A stretch of DNA of 64,000 nucleotides from Bacteroidota bacterium (GTDB lineage: Bacteria; Bacteroidota; Bacteroidia; Cytophagales; Cyclobacteriaceae). Below, piece after piece: positions 35,970-44,875 of the stretch (the stretch's first letter is position 1; every line of letters begins with the position of its first letter). The DNA lies in the NCBI GenBank assembly GCA_022571715.1, contig JACZXH010000002.1, positions 17,339 through 81,338 on the forward strand. Reading direction: 5' to 3'. A program made the position numbers and the translations under genes. Under the pieces are notes generated by a model. That model was not told the origin of the DNA. It saw only the letters and a program-made list of their open reading frames with translations, and made no database searches.

Positions 35970-37190
35970 TTAGTTTGTAGTCTTGAATTTTTCAGCTTCA
36001 TTTGAGCCACCGGTGACATTCCCCTCGCTATAAGAGTGCGCGCCCGCACCGGCCAGTTTTCCTTCATCAACTATGAGATATTCATTCCGAATAGGCTTGC
36101 TTTCAAACCAGCATTCCAGTATCTCTCTGGTACCGGCAGCATATCTTGACTGTGCTGATAATGAAGTACCTGAGGTGTGTGGTGTCATTGCGTGGTTAGA
36201 CATTGTCCTCCACGGATGATCATTAGGTGCAGGTTGCGGAAACCAGACATCACCTGCATAGCCAGCTAAATGCCCATTATCCAATGCTCTTGCAATAGCA
36301 TCGCGGTCGCAGATCTTTCCTCTAGCCGTATTAACCAGGTACGCACCACGTTTCATTTTGCTAATCATTTCCTCATCAAACATATGTTCCGTTTCAGGAT
36401 GAAGTGGGCAGTTTATCGTCACGACATCACATACCTTTACCATTGACTCAACACTCTCATGAAAAGTCAGGCTGAGCTCTTTTTCAATTTCATAAGGAAG
36501 TCGGTGTTTGTCAGTATAATGAAGCTTCACATCAAACGGTTTCAATCTTTTGAGTACAGCAAGTCCAATACGACCTGCTGCAACAGACCCAATATTCATT
36601 CCCTCAACATCATACGACCTAGAAACACAATCAGCTATATTCCATCCACCTTTGATTACCCATTTGTATGAGGGAATATAATTACGAACAAGAGCCAATA
36701 TCATCATTAAGACATGCTCCGACACACTGATGCTATTGCTATAAGTGATTTCACAAACTGTAATCTTATTATCTATTGCTGCCTGTAAATCAACATGATC
36801 TGAACCGATACCAGCCGTGATTGCCAACTTAAGCTTCCGTGCCTTTGCTATCCGCTCTGCAGTAAGATACGCAGGCCAAAAGGGTTGAGAAATCACTACA
36901 TCCGCATCAACAAGCTCTCTCTCAAACACAGATTTAGAGCCATCTTTATCGGAGGTTACGACAAGGGTATGCCCACGGTCTTCAAGGAACTTGCGTAGTC
37001 CTAACTCACCGGAAACACTTCCGAGAAGTGTGCCAGGAGTATAATCAATGTCATTGGGAGTCGGTAAAGTTTGTCCGTCAGGATAAGTGTCAAGCTTAGG
37101 AATATCGTCACGAGCGTAATTCGTTGGATAGCCTCCCACCGGATCGTCGTAAAGTACACACAGGATTTTCGCGTTGATTATTTTATTCAT
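35970..37190 (-). CDS. fdh: NAD-dependent formate dehydrogenase
   Basis: Oxidises formate to CO2 with NAD+ in the cytosol, without metal cofactors. The 406-residue sequence follows the Pseudomonas sp. 101/methylotroph enzyme almost motif by motif: KILCVLYDDPVGGYP, TLPTPNDIDYTPG, SVSGELGLRKFLE, ISQPFWPAYLTAERIAKA, TAGIGSDHVDLQAAID, the Rossmann GSVAAGRIG, YTDKHRLP with the NAD-selecting Asp, NCPLHPETEH, NTARGK, and the catalytic Arg and His in MTPHTSG. The tail EGNVTGGSNEAEKFK is also conserved. It is unusual in Bacteroidota and may be acquired. It is flanked on both sides by gene fragments and transcribed alone. Confidence 0.95.
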   Translation of the reverse strand: MNKIINAKILCVLYDDPVGGYPTNYARDDIPKLDTYPDGQTLPTPNDIDYTPGTLLGSVSGELGLRKFLEDRGHTLVVTSDKDGSKSVFERELVDADVVISQPFWPAYLTAERIAKARKLKLAITAGIGSDHVDLQAAIDNKITVCEITYSNSISVSEHVLMMILALVRNYIPSYKWVIKGGWNIADCVSRSYDVEGMNIGSVAAGRIGLAVLKRLKPFDVKLHYTDKHRLPYEIEKELSLTFHESVESMVKVCDVVTINCPLHPETEHMFDEEMISKMKRGAYLVNTARGKICDRDAIARALDNGHLAGYAGDVWFPQPAPNDHPWRTMSNHAMTPHTSGTSLSAQSRYAAGTREILECWFESKPIRNEYLIVDEGKLAGAGAHSYSEGNVTGGSNEAEKFKTTN

Positions 37191-37603
37191 AATAATTTGT
37201 TATTAACTCGATTTAATTATTTTATATTGTCTACACAATCCGTGTATAAAAAAAATAAGACACTCATTAATTTCGAATCGGGAGTATTCATTGTTTCATT
37301 TTTCAAAACATCTAATAAACGGTATTCTTTATCCATAAGAAGCAGTTCTACTTCCAATGTCCGCATAATTATCAATATACATTATTTTATTCAGAAAACA
37401 TAAAAACTGTTAATCGCAAAGACAGGATTTATACGGAGAATTTTGTTAACTTCCTTTAGTCCATATAAAATAAATCTCTAAATTGTCAATTATCCGTTGT
37501 TCAATAATCCCCCTTGTATTATTTCCGGGGATTGAGAATCACTGGGAAAAATAAATGGTTATCAGGGATGAGCCGAATGGAATTAAAATGTGTTAGAAGC
37601 TTC
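37191..37603. other. Intergenic region, no gene recognised
   Basis: About 410 AT-rich bases between the formate dehydrogenase start and the end of the DUF5694 remnant. No promoter box, hairpin or protein pattern was recognised. Confidence 0.5.
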
Positions 37604-38134
37604 TCAATTTCTCGCAAGCAAATAATTAATCACCTCCACATCTTCATAATAGGTCGAATCCTGAATAGTCGTCATCATTGTTTGCATGTATTGGGCTTTA
37701 TCGGGATGATTGGCCATGAGTTATTCCAAAGATTCTGGCTGAATATTCAACCGGTAGTCCACAGGATGGATGGTGGTATGATTCAACTTTGCTGCCAGCC
37801 GAAATCCTATCTGATAGATCTCGTTGGCCTTGAGGCTATCCGGGTTTTTGTGTTCTATGTATTGAAGATATCGTTTCACCATTATAGAATCTCCATAGGA
37901 GGCTTCTATAGCGATTTTCGTCGGCTGGAATTCAGCCAATAATATTGCCAGGTCTTCCAGTTCAGCCTGACGTTTCGCTGTAGTTACATCATCAGCTTTC
38001 ATATTTGCCATATCCAGGCCCGGATTCACCATATGGTAGGTACCCAATAGCATGACTTTCACAGGCTGGGATCCCTGACTAAAGCCATGAATTCCGTGCA
38101 TCATTAATAGTGCAAATACTAATCTTCGTATCAT
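37604..38134 (-). pseudogene. Broken DUF5694-family gene
   Basis: The frame from the ATG at 38134 (an upstream ATG is at 38155) has a signal peptide and the DUF5694 opening KVMLLGTYHMVNPGLDMANM, then DDVTTAKRQAELEDLAILLA and FQPTKIAIE. It ends at a TAA at 37721-37723 after ESLE. Beyond the stop the same frame continues with LMANHPDKAQYMQTMMTTIQ and a further 18 residues before a TGA at 37604-37606. Family members are about 250-280 residues, so the gene has an in-frame stop and has lost its last third or more. Confidence 0.7.
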
Positions 38135-38339
38135 TTTGTTCTGGGTTATGAACATTGGACTAAGATTTTAGGATGATGGTTACATTATTTGCTCGGTTTA
38201 TTCTAAATCATATTTTCTGCCGCTTTGCAGACAATTATTATTATGAAAATGCATCCCTTTTAAGTCATACTCATAGGCTTCTTGGTTAACTTGGTAACTT
38301 AATTTAATGTTTTTCGATTCTTTGATAAATTTTTCTATA

Positions 38340-40793
38340 ATGAAATTTGTTACCTCTTTCCTTGTATTTATATTTGCCGGCTCCATCCTGATTTTAATTC
38401 AGTTCTCCTGCACCACGGAAAGTTCGAAGGAAGGAGAATACGCGCTCCTGGATTCTCTTCTGAATTCCCGAAGGATACTCCTGCCCAATGGCTGGTCTCT
38501 CTCGGTACCGGGAGAATCTATTCCCCTCGGTGATTTCCCACTTAACCTGGTGGTGTCAAAAGATGGCCGGGTGCTGGCAGTTACTAATAATGGTCAAAGT
38601 GAACAATCTATCATGCTTATCGATCCCCATACATTTACAGTGACAAGTGAAACGGCAATCCCGAAATCATGGTATGGACTGGTGTTTAATGATGACCACT
38701 CGAGACTGTTTGCTTCCGGAGGGAATGACAATATGATCATAATTTATGACACGTCGGACGATGGCTTAACAGCAGTAGATACTTTAGTACTTGGAGAGGC
38801 ATGGCCCAAAAAAATATCCCCGACAGGATTGACATTAGATCAGAAGAATGAAAACCTGTATGTGGTCACAAAGGAGGACAACGCTCTCTATAAAGTCAAC
38901 CTGCTAAGTCGTGAAAGTGAACGTCTTTTTCTTGGGCATGAAGCCTACACCTGCACGTTTTCAACGGATGGATCTGTTTTATATATTTCTCTTTGGGGGG
39001 GTAACTCCGTCGTTTTCGTTGATCCTGATAATCTTTCCATTTTGCACACAATCCCAGTTGGAAGCAACCCGAATGACCTGGTTCTGACTCTTGACGGAAA
39101 ATACCTTTTTACCTCTTGTGCCAACGATAATTCGGTGCACATTATAGATACCGAATCAGCAAAAGTGATTGAGATATTGCATACAGCTTGCTTCCCTGAC
39201 GCGCCTGCGGGAAGTACCCCAAACGCCCTGGCCTTTTCCGGTGATAATAAAAGGCTCTACGTTGCCAATGCCGATAACAACAGCCTTGCAGTATTTGATA
39301 TTTCGGAAGTGGGTAAAAGCAGAAGCCTCGGATTTATTCCTACAGGCTGGTATCCCACCTCGGTCAAAGTGATCGATCATAAGATCTGGGTGACCAATGG
39401 TAAAGGGTCGTCCTCTTTTGCTAACCCGAAAGGACCCAATCCCTATATCAGCAGAACGGATTCTACGGAATATATTGGAAGAATGTTTAAAGGAAGCCTT
39501 ACCATGATCGACGAACCGGATAAAAGGGCACTGAAGATTTACACAGAAGCAGTTTATACGAATACTCCCTATTCCAAAGAACGGGAACTACAATATTCCG
39601 GGGAGGAAGGTAATCCCATTCCTCAAAAAGTTGGCGACCCCAGCCCGATCAGGTATGTGTTTTATGTAATCAAGGAAAACAGAACCTACGACCAGGTTTT
39701 AGGAGATATGCCAGAGGGGAACGGAGATCCCGAGCTTTGCCTGTTTCCCGAGAAAATCACTCCAAACCAGCATGCACTGGCAAGGAGTTTTGTGCTGCTT
39801 GATAATTTTTATGTTAATGCAGAGGTAAGTGCTGACGGTCATAACTGGTCTACAGCGGCCTATGCGAACGATTATGTTGAAAAAACATGGCCAACAAGTT
39901 ATGGCAGCCGGGGTGGAACGTATGATTACGAAGGTTCAAGAGAAATTGCCTTTCCGTCGGAAGGTTTCATTTGGGATTACTGTCAGCGAGCAGGTATCAG
40001 CTACCGTAGCTACGGTGAATTTGTTTCGAATGGCCGTACCGGGCTGGAGAGTCTCCAGGGACATTTCGATGCTGATTTCCCAGGCTATAACCTTTCCATT
40101 CCGGATATGGTACGATTTGAAAAATGGAGGGAGGATTTTGATTCACTTATTGCTATTGATGCCGTCCCGCAGTTCAATTCAATCCGCTTACCCAACGATC
40201 ATACGTCAGGTGCAAGGGTGGGCACGCCTACCCCTAGGGCTATGGTGGCGGAAAACGACCTCGCCGTGGGAAAACTCATTGAGCATATAAGCAACAGTCC
40301 TATATGGGGTGAGTCGGTTGTATTTGTATTGGAGGATGATGCCCAGAACGGCCCTGATCATGTGGATGCACACCGATCACCGGCGTATATTGCAAGTCCA
40401 TATGCCAAACGAAATACCAGGGTAAGCACGATGTATTCCACGACCTCCATGCTCCGAACCATAGAGCTCATCCTGGGACTGCCTCCGATGAGTCAATACG
40501 ATGCTGCGGCAACACCGATGTGGGAATGTTTTACTAAAACCCGGGATCTTACACCTTTCGTATCTCTCGATCCCAGTTACGATATCCATGAAATCAATAT
40601 AGAAGAGAACGCAATCTCCAGGCTGTCCGACAGCTTCAATCTCGAGGTCATCGATGCAGCTCCGGATCATTTGTTCAATGAAGTAATCTGGAAAACGGTT
40701 AGAGGTCTGGACAGTGAAATGCCGGCGCCGGTAAGGGCTGCATTTATACTACAGCAACCCGAAGAGGAAGAAAATGGTCACGATCACAAGTGA
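38340..40793 (+). CDS. Lipoprotein: YncE-like propeller fused to alkaline-phosphatase-superfamily phosphoesterase
   Basis: About 817 residues from the ATG at 38340, which starts a lipoprotein signal ending LIQFSC. Residues about 40-400 are a YncE/NHL-type beta-propeller with repeated DG..L..T...N.V..ID units (VVSKDGRVLAVTNNG, TLDGKYLFTSCANDNSVHIID). Residues about 430-790 are a phosphoesterase of the phospholipase C/alkaline phosphatase superfamily with FYVIKENRTYDQVLGDM, NFYVNAEVSADGHNWSTAAYAND, and the metal-binding EDDAQNGPDHVDAHRSP. This fusion is widespread in Bacteroidota and annotated as YncE family/alkaline phosphatase family. The substrate is unknown. Confidence 0.9.
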   Translation: MKFVTSFLVFIFAGSILILIQFSCTTESSKEGEYALLDSLLNSRRILLPNGWSLSVPGESIPLGDFPLNLVVSKDGRVLAVTNNGQSEQSIMLIDPHTFTVTSETAIPKSWYGLVFNDDHSRLFASGGNDNMIIIYDTSDDGLTAVDTLVLGEAWPKKISPTGLTLDQKNENLYVVTKEDNALYKVNLLSRESERLFLGHEAYTCTFSTDGSVLYISLWGGNSVVFVDPDNLSILHTIPVGSNPNDLVLTLDGKYLFTSCANDNSVHIIDTESAKVIEILHTACFPDAPAGSTPNALAFSGDNKRLYVANADNNSLAVFDISEVGKSRSLGFIPTGWYPTSVKVIDHKIWVTNGKGSSSFANPKGPNPYISRTDSTEYIGRMFKGSLTMIDEPDKRALKIYTEAVYTNTPYSKERELQYSGEEGNPIPQKVGDPSPIRYVFYVIKENRTYDQVLGDMPEGNGDPELCLFPEKITPNQHALARSFVLLDNFYVNAEVSADGHNWSTAAYANDYVEKTWPTSYGSRGGTYDYEGSREIAFPSEGFIWDYCQRAGISYRSYGEFVSNGRTGLESLQGHFDADFPGYNLSIPDMVRFEKWREDFDSLIAIDAVPQFNSIRLPNDHTSGARVGTPTPRAMVAENDLAVGKLIEHISNSPIWGESVVFVLEDDAQNGPDHVDAHRSPAYIASPYAKRNTRVSTMYSTTSMLRTIELILGLPPMSQYDAAATPMWECFTKTRDLTPFVSLDPSYDIHEINIEENAISRLSDSFNLEVIDAAPDHLFNEVIWKTVRGLDSEMPAPVRAAFILQQPEEEENGHDHK

Positions 40794-40906
40794 TGTGCCT
40801 GAGGTGGGAATTTGTAGCAGATGGAATGCTGCAATAAAATACATACCAGGAGTGTGCGTATTTTCTTAGCTACAAACCATTAATCATAAGGTTGACGATT
40901 CTTGGT

Positions 40907-41461
40907 TTAAAAGCTTCGCAGCTGTTTCAACATTTCTTCAGAATCCCATTTTTTAGCGCCAACTTCATCATATACTATTTCGCCATTACGGTTGATTATG
41001 ATGGTGGTAGGAAGCGCCACCACATCCAGGTCGTACACGCTGTTTGCCATATGCACAAACTGAAACGAAAATTCGGAGTACCTCTCCGTAAATTTTCTGA
41101 TTTTCTCATGCTTTTCATCAGATGCCAGCAAAAACACATATTCTTCATCAGACAATATTTTGTTGGCGGCATCAATATCAGGCATTTCAGCAATACAAGG
41201 CTTGCACCAGGTTGCCCAGAGATTCAGAAACACCCGCTTTCCTTTAAAATTCATGAGATCAATCGGATTTCCCTCCAAATCTTCGAGTTTGATACGCTCA
41301 ATTTTCGGTAGATCCTTTATTTCATTTATTTCTTCTTTTTCAACTAACAGCTCAGCTACGGCCTCAGCTACGACCTGGTCTTTCGACTCTGTTTTACAGC
41401 CGGTCAACAGAATTCCTGCCGGAAAGAATACAAAAACAAAAATTGACCTTTTTATCATCAT
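40907..41461 (-). CDS. TlpA-like thioredoxin lipoprotein
   Basis: About 184 residues from the ATG at 41461; ATGs at 41479 and 41458 are alternatives. A lipoprotein signal ends LLTGC. The thioredoxin domain has LEGNPIDLMNFKGKRVFLNL and the active site WATWCKPC, then MPDIDAANKIL, and the cis-Pro region ALPTTIIINRNGEIVYDEVG. It is an extracytoplasmic thiol-disulfide reductase of the TlpA/ResA type, likely for cytochrome maturation or oxidative repair. It is transcribed alone and converges on the YncE-phosphatase gene. Confidence 0.88.
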   Translation of the reverse strand: MMIKRSIFVFVFFPAGILLTGCKTESKDQVVAEAVAELLVEKEEINEIKDLPKIERIKLEDLEGNPIDLMNFKGKRVFLNLWATWCKPCIAEMPDIDAANKILSDEEYVFLLASDEKHEKIRKFTERYSEFSFQFVHMANSVYDLDVVALPTTIIINRNGEIVYDEVGAKKWDSEEMLKQLRSF

Positions 41462-42004
41462 TTTAAGCGCAGTCATCATCTATTCTATAATTTCTTAAGT
41501 AAATCCAAGCGCATTTTTTCTCCACAATACGGATTTAAGATATTTTCATTCATATGCAGCCAATAGGCTCCTTCGTGATGATTGTCATCGGGCAAAACTA
41601 TTTATATATTTTACGCCATCAAAGGTATCGTTTTTTGCTTACGCAAACGTTATTTCTGACAATCGATTCAGGACGTTCAGTTACTGCCTGGCGGCAGTAT
41701 TGGGGTTTTTAGCAGAATAACAAGGTCACTAAAATCGCGAAGCAAAAAACTGTCTGCCAGATAAAATACTGGTAGTTGAAGCGTTCAAAACTCATGGATC
41801 CGTCCGATCGCCTGATAAGTCGCTTTCATAAATCAGTATTCTCTATTTATACCGGTCTAAAGTGTGCTGCCGGTTAGTGATAATTATAAAAACAAACTAG
41901 GTTTTGTATCCCGGATTTGTAAAAAAACGTAACTTTAAATATGTTTGCAGGCCTTTTCCGCCTTCGCACTGAATACATTATGGCTTTGGCGGACAAAGTA
42001 CTTT
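41462..42004. other. Intergenic region upstream of the tRNA pair, with a long inverted repeat
   Basis: About 540 bases without a gene. It contains an inverted repeat with arms at 41630-41640 and 41740-41750 (GTTTTTTGCTT and AAGCAAAAAAC) and, inside it, a short hairpin ACTGCC-TGGC-GGCAGT near 41684. This could be a decayed miniature element. Confidence 0.4.
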
Positions 42005-42086
42005 GCCGAAGTGGCGGAATTGGTAGACGCGCACGACTCAAAATCGTGTTCCTTAGGGAGTGTGGGTTCGATTCCCACCTTCGGTA
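42005..42086 (+). tRNA. tRNA-Leu (anticodon CAA)
   Basis: An 82-base class II tRNA. The acceptor stem is GCCGAAG with CTTCGGT (a G-U pair at position 1-72) and discriminator A. The D-arm is TGGCGGAATTGGTAGACGCG, and the anticodon stem CACGA/TCGTG closes a CTCAAAA loop giving CAA. A long variable arm and the T-arm GTGGGTTCGATTCCCAC follow. No CCA is encoded. Confidence 0.93.
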
Positions 42087-42273
42087 CTAAAGTATCCGAA
42101 TCCGAAACTCCGGGAAGGTAGCCGGTTACCCTGAGAATCTTCCAGTGAGATTCAATTGGTGTCCTGACCCGGATACGCATGTTGGAACAGCCGCTCTGAT
42201 AACGATCAGAATTGTCATCCCGATACTTGTGATGACAGGCATTATTTGGTGCATTTAGTAGTAGTTGACGTAT

Positions 42274-42355
42274 GCTGAAGTGGCGGAATTGGTAGACGCG
42301 CACGTTTCAGGGGCGTGTTTCTTCGGAAGTGAGGGTTCGAGTCCCTCCTTCAGCA
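42274..42355 (+). tRNA. tRNA-Leu (anticodon CAG)
   Basis: An 82-base class II tRNA with acceptor stem GCTGAAG/CTTCAGC and discriminator A. Its D-arm is identical to that of the first tRNA-Leu. The anticodon stem CACGT/GCGTG closes a TTCAGGG loop giving CAG. The variable arm has CTTCGG and the T-arm is GAGGGTTCGAGTCCCTC. It lies 187 bases after the first and is probably in the same transcript. Confidence 0.93.
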
Positions 42356-42704
42356 CAATCATTTAAGATAAATTTCTGTAACTCATTTATTTATAAAGAG
42401 TATTTTATTATTCTGTTCTGACTGAATCGTTGACAGTTTTCCTGATGTAAATTTCCGTAATTAGCCTTTTAATTAGTTACAATTACAAATCGGAGAAAAG
42501 ACTATAGCCACTTATACCATGAGATATTCCAAGACCCTTTTTCACCCATTTATAGAGTGTTACTTTGCTGATTTTAAAGTATGAGGTTCCCTCTATCTAT
42601 GTGAGCCGCCTATCTTCTTCCTCCTTTTAATTTTGTAAGGGAAATTTTAATGTTTTGATCATTTCAATTTTGTTGATAGTCAATATTCGACTACCTTATA
42701 AAAA
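42356..42704. other. Intergenic region after the tRNA pair
   Basis: About 350 AT-rich bases that hold only the possible helix-turn-helix remnant described next. No attachment-site duplication of the tRNA 3' end was found by eye. Confidence 0.4.
42483..42596 (-). pseudogene. Possible helix-turn-helix (excisionase-like) gene fragment
   Basis: A 37-codon frame without a start codon reads GTSYFKISKVTLYKWVKKGL and ends soon after. The pattern Y.KISKVTLYKWVKKGL is what the DNA-binding helix pair of small MerR/Xis-type proteins looks like. It lies 130 bases from a tRNA gene, a common place for mobile elements to integrate. It is short and weak evidence. Confidence 0.25.
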
Positions 42705-43860
42705 ATGATTCAATGCAAAAATTGTAAGCACAAATTTGAGGGACACTTTGTCCTATTTGTGGTCAAAAGTATATCAACAAATTTACATGGCGATTTACCA
42801 TGGAATTGTTCATGCGTTCTATTGAGTTTGAACAAGGATTATTCTACAACATTAAGGAACTAATTATACGGCCAGGTTCAGCTGTAAAACAATAAATCAA
42901 CGGAAGAACCAAGCAATACTTGAATGCTGTAACATTTTCTGTGATAGGATTTTCGTTTTACGGAATAGCAACTTGGTTAGTTTATGATATTGGATTGGAA
43001 ACTGACTCGAATCCAAACCTGAACACGATAGTAGGATCAATATTCATTGCAGCATTTGCATGTTATATCCTTATTGTATATGCTGTATCAAGAGGAAAAT
43101 ATAGTTTGTTAGAGAGTTTTCTGATTTCATTTTTTCTATTTGGTGAAATCAGCTTGCTGTTTACTTTGATAACATTTTCCTTGATTTTTTGTCAGTTCCA
43201 GGTTCATTAGCCATCGGTGTTATAGTTGCTATTCTGTATTTTATATGGTTTCAGATCAGTTTCTACCCAAGGAGCTTTCTCAAAATCCTTATAACAACCA
43301 TTGGAACAATTGTTTTACCACCTTTATTGCTGATGTTGCTTGAATACGGAGGTCTGGATAACAAAACAATGCAAACTGCTATGGGTTCGGATGTTCCTTT
43401 TGAAAAGGAATTACTACTTGACCAAGCCCTTAATAATATTCGTAATAATTTGCTTCTTGGAGAAGATAATAAATTCGGAATGGATGCGGAATCTTGTACT
43501 TCCGAACTCGCGTTTATAACCTATGAATTAATTGATACAATTAAGAATGAAATTGTTGAAATAACTGGGGAGTTTCTAGAAGATGGCTCGTATATTGGAA
43601 TTTTTGCTTCTGATTTTATTGATAACCAAACATTATCTGAGTTAAATCAAAAATTGGATGAGTATAAAATGCTCCTGTTAGGCTGTGGATGCGACGAATA
43701 TGCTGAAATTTTAATCAATTTTGACAACGCTGATGTGGTGAGTATCAAGATGATAAATGCTCTTAATCTTCTAACCCAATTGCAAATAGATATCTTGATT
43801 TCGCAAAGGAATTGTGCACAGAAAAATTATGAATCTAAATCCAAACAGCAGATAATGTGA
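42705..43860 (+). pseudogene. DUF3667-like zinc-ribbon membrane protein gene with three lesions
   Basis: The reconstructed protein starts at 42705 with MIQCKNCKHKFEG, then (after a missing T in the run near 42747) CPICGQKYINKFTWRF. It continues with the family segment FEQGLFYNIKELIIRPGSAV, hits a TAA at 42893-42895 where an aromatic residue is expected, and resumes as INGRTKQYLNAVTFS with several membrane segments. A second lost T near 43183-43188 shifts the frame into LSVPGSLAIGVIVAILYFIW and a further 200 residues to 43860. That hydrophilic C-terminal part is Asp/Glu/Leu-rich and not recognised. An intact related gene follows after 15 bases. Confidence 0.75.
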
Positions 43861-43875
43861 AATAAATTGTAAATT

Positions 43876-44547
43876 ATGGAAACCCTAACATGTAAAAATT
43901 GCGGTGTAGAGTTTCAGGGTAATTTCTGCGGGAATTGCGGGCAAAAGAAGTTTGATTCTAAGTTGAATTTCAAAATGTTGTCATATTGGATTATCGACTC
44001 ATTGGATTATCAAACAGGATTAATTAATACATTTTTAAGTTTGCAAACAAAGCCAGGTGTATTGATTCATGATTTTGTCGGAGGTAAGACCAAATCATAT
44101 TTTAACCCGTTTACGTACCTAATTTTAAGTTTATCCTTCGTTTATTTTGTCAGTCCAAGTACCGCTGGTTGGTACATCCTATTCGTTCCAATTCTGTTCA
44201 TTAGCATAATGTACAACAATATAGCATTCAGAAGAAATAGGTACAATTTGTTTGAAAATGTAATTATTGCATTGTTATTAAATTCTCAAATACTGCTTAT
44301 TTGGCTTATCGGAGATTTATTAGAAAATATTACACCAGAAGGTAGCGCAATAGGTCCAAGAATTATGATAATATTAATGTGGATGTATATCATTTATTTT
44401 AATTGGAAGGTTTTTGATAAAGAAAAGAGAGTCATAAATATCTTGAAGTCAATTATATTCCCTTTTGTTATGGTTGGATTTCTGGTATTAGTTATGGAAT
44501 TGGACAATCAATTTAATATTATCTCAACGATCAAAGGTTTGTTTTAG
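43876..44547 (+). CDS. DUF3667-family zinc-ribbon membrane protein
   Basis: A 223-residue inner-membrane protein. The N-terminal zinc ribbon is CKNCGVEF followed by FCGNCGQKK. The family core SYWIIDSLDYQTGLINTFLS precedes KPGVLIHDFVGGKTKSYFNPFTYLILSLSF, and four to five membrane helices follow. The family is frequent in Bacteroidota and uncharacterised. It lies 15 bases downstream of the broken relative, so the two may have arisen by duplication or been one operon. Codon use and base composition are as AT-rich as in the broken copy. Confidence 0.8.
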   Translation: METLTCKNCGVEFQGNFCGNCGQKKFDSKLNFKMLSYWIIDSLDYQTGLINTFLSLQTKPGVLIHDFVGGKTKSYFNPFTYLILSLSFVYFVSPSTAGWYILFVPILFISIMYNNIAFRRNRYNLFENVIIALLLNSQILLIWLIGDLLENITPEGSAIGPRIMIILMWMYIIYFNWKVFDKEKRVINILKSIIFPFVMVGFLVLVMELDNQFNIISTIKGLF

Positions 44548-44875
44548 TGAATCAGATTGGTAATTAGTGCTATAAGATCAAACATTATAGTCTTATTGCC
44601 AAATTTCAAGCCAGGTGCACCTGCCAGTCTCAGATGGGATTTATCGCGATATTTTGACCGTCAATAATTGTATTCCAAAGGAAATATTACCATCGTATGA
44701 TTACTTTCAGGGAAGAATACATTCAATGAAAAAGATTTTCAAGAAAGTACTATTATAATAATTTTGAGATAATTATCTGAGAATCGGCCCTTGAAACACC
44801 GGATATTAAAACCCGGTAAATGTATTTTCATAATATTTTGCTAAATTCAAAACATCGATAAATTAATGGTCAAAA
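44548..44875. other. Intergenic region, no gene recognised
   Basis: About 330 AT-rich bases. No hairpin, promoter box or coding pattern was recognised. Confidence 0.5.

Noticed and set aside
41935..42303. A 122-codon minus-strand frame across the tRNA genes
   Set aside because: It is antisense to two tRNA-Leu genes.
43189..43860. A separate 223-residue gene starting with TTG
   Set aside because: The frame continues the membrane segment of the upstream DUF3667-like frame after a one-base loss in a T-run, so it is the tail of the broken gene.
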